Origin: Candidatus Obscuribacterales bacterium
GTDB lineage: Bacteria; Cyanobacteriota; Vampirovibrionia; Obscuribacterales; Obscuribacteraceae
Reading direction: 5' to 3'
DNA length: 6,241 bases
Assembly: GCA_021732245.1 (NCBI GenBank)
Contig: JAKFVJ010000374.1
Location: 1-6,241, forward strand
Part shown: in pieces, positions 5,558-6,241 of the stretch
How the letters are laid out: every line of letters begins with the position of its first letter
Numbering within the stretch: position 1 is the stretch's first letter
Notes under the pieces: model-generated
Database searches by the model: none
Seen by the model: the letters and a program-made list of their open reading frames with translations, nothing else
What the model was told of the DNA's origin: nothing
Made by a program: the position numbers and the translations under genes

Positions 5558-5669
5558 AAGGAAGCGAAGCAAGGGTGGCGAGGAGCCATCCGCAGCGGAG
5601 CGAGTGACTGTTGCCGGACGGCTAAGCGAAGGTGAAGTGAGTGAAGCGAACGGAACCGGAGCGTTAAAA
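5558..5669. repeat. Purine-rich repetitive intergenic stretch between convergent genes
   Basis: This 112-bp gap contains AAGCGAA three times (5562-5568, 5624-5630, 5644-5650), AGCGAGTGA / AGTGAGTGA near-copies, and related GGAGCG units. The plus strand is strongly G/A-rich, unlike the flanking genes. An imperfect 9-bp inverted repeat (5584-5592 with 5615-5623) encloses a 22-nt loop; its one mismatch is a G-U pair when read as minus-strand RNA. No open frame of family-like character is seen. It may be a dispersed intergenic repeat or a transcription-ending structure for one or both convergent genes. Confidence 0.5.
5584..5623 (-). terminator. Stem-loop between convergent genes, possible terminator
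   Basis: The 9-bp arms AGCCATCCG and CGGACGGCT pair with a single imperfection, tolerated as G-U on the minus-strand transcript. It lies 27 nt past the synthetase stop and about 46 nt past the propeller gene stop. There is no T-run next to it on either strand, so intrinsic termination is not well supported. Confidence 0.25.
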
Positions 5670-6241
5670 CTAGCTCAGAGCCGTAGCTGATGCAGTTCTG
5701 TCTGCTTTATCCAAAGCTGCTACACGCAAGACGCGCGAGCGTCCGGCTTCAAGCACGAATAAAGAGCCGTCACCGGCAAAGGCTATGCCTGTCGGATTGA
5801 TAAGTCCTGACAAAAATGTCTCAGCGCGACCATCACGGCTAACTCTATAAACAGCGCCTGCCCGTCCGGCTGTTACATAGATGCGCGCAAAACTGTCCAT
5901 AGCAAGGTTACCGTCATAGCCATCTGCAAAGTTAAAGCTTTCCGGTTCAGTAACTGTGACGCGAGAAATTTCTCTGCCATCAAGCGAGCGTTTAACAACA
6001 GCCCCTGTTGCATGCTCAAGAGCCCAAAGGAATCCATCCGGATCAATTAAGAGTCCTTGCGTGCCGTGGCCGGGACCACCCACCAAGACTTCGTATTCAC
6101 CCAGGCGATCTATTTTAAATATGCCGCCAGTGTTAGATGGGAAATTCGATACAAAAACATCTTCTCTTGTGCCTATCACAACGTCAGCTAGGAATGTGCC
6201 GCCGCCAGTTAATGCACCGTCAACCTGCGAAAGAACTCGCA
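5670..6241 (-). CDS. NHL/SMP-30-like beta-propeller protein (5'-partial)
   Basis: The frame is open from the right edge to TAG at 5672-5670, giving 189 visible residues; the N-terminus lies outside the window. A GTG at 6179 is in frame, but coding sequence clearly continues upstream (RVLSQVDGALTGGGTFLADV). At least four propeller-blade units can be read, each of the type G-(I/L)-x-x-(D/A)-x-(D)G-x-(I/L)-(F/W/Y)-V followed by V-x-R-(V/S) and a DGR-type turn: DVFVSNFPSNTGGIFKID, GLLIDPDGFLWALEHATG, NLAMDSFARIYVTAGRAG and GIAFAGDGSLFVLEAGRS. This matches NHL / SMP-30 / Vgb-like propellers, whose roles range from lactonase or lyase to pure binding. Which applies cannot be decided without the N-terminal blades and metal ligands. 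It is convergent with the synthetase gene. The stop is TAG-TTT-TAA, a close double stop. Confidence 0.8.
   Translation of the reverse strand, partial: RVLSQVDGALTGGGTFLADVVIGTREDVFVSNFPSNTGGIFKIDRLGEYEVLVGGPGHGTQGLLIDPDGFLWALEHATGAVVKRSLDGREISRVTVTEPESFNFADGYDGNLAMDSFARIYVTAGRAGAVYRVSRDGRAETFLSGLINPTGIAFAGDGSLFVLEAGRSRVLRVAALDKADRTASATALS

Noticed and set aside
5362..5589. Minus-strand 75-codon frame at the end of the synthetase
   Set aside because: It is antisense to the conserved C-terminal domain and reads into the repetitive gap, without any coding features of its own.
5558..5669. CRISPR array or tRNA/ncRNA gene in the repetitive gap
   Set aside because: The repeats are short, unequal in spacing and not separated by unique spacers; no cloverleaf is seen.
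1..6241. Mobile element, phage or defence island
   Set aside because: No transposase, integrase, terminal repeats, nuclease or toxin-antitoxin features were found in any frame.

Overview
The window is a bacterial chromosomal segment of roughly average GC (by eye a little under 50%), densely coded on both strands. No rRNA, tRNA, CRISPR, phage or transposon gene is visible. I cannot place the organism firmly. Shine-Dalgarno sites, GTG starts, TATAAT -10 boxes and a FadD/FAA1-type acyl-CoA synthetase are bacterial. An uncultured, metagenome-type lineage is plausible, but that is only a guess.

Layout: (1) Positions 1-2551, minus strand. This is a compact four-gene unit read right to left: a membrane-anchored TPR protein (GTG start at 2551), a small Zn-ribbon-like protein with an acidic tail, a 41-residue single-TM protein, and a two-TM protein that runs off the left edge. 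The last three genes are chained by two 4-base ATGA stop/start overlaps. I recognise no named system; it reads as an uncharacterised envelope-associated operon. (2) Positions 2552-2619: a short divergent promoter region with a perfect 15-bp palindrome centred on a consensus TATAAT. (3) Positions 2620-3486, plus strand: an alpha/beta hydrolase of the monoacylglycerol lipase / lysophospholipase type with its catalytic triad intact. (4) Positions 3674-5557, plus strand (the frame is open back to 3590): a long-chain acyl-CoA synthetase with all its usual motifs, interrupted by one in-frame amber codon (TAG at 4721-4723). (5) Positions 5558-5669: a purine-rich, internally repetitive intergenic stretch with a stem-loop, between convergent genes. 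(6) Positions 5670-6241, minus strand: the C-terminal part of an NHL/SMP-30-type beta-propeller protein that enters from the right edge.

The lipase-like hydrolase and the acyl-CoA synthetase make a sensible pair: one releases a fatty acid from a glyceride or lysolipid, the other activates it as acyl-CoA. Both are preceded by nearly the same promoter core, GGGG[T/C]TATAATA, which suggests the same sigma factor or shared control. In the first case the core lies so close to the ATG that the mRNA would be almost leaderless. In the second it lies downstream of the most upstream ATG and so supports the GTG at 3674 as the true start.

The points most worth a second look are the amber codon in an otherwise intact synthetase gene, the hidden 41-residue gene in the coupled chain, the shared and palindromic promoter core, and the repetitive intergenic element.
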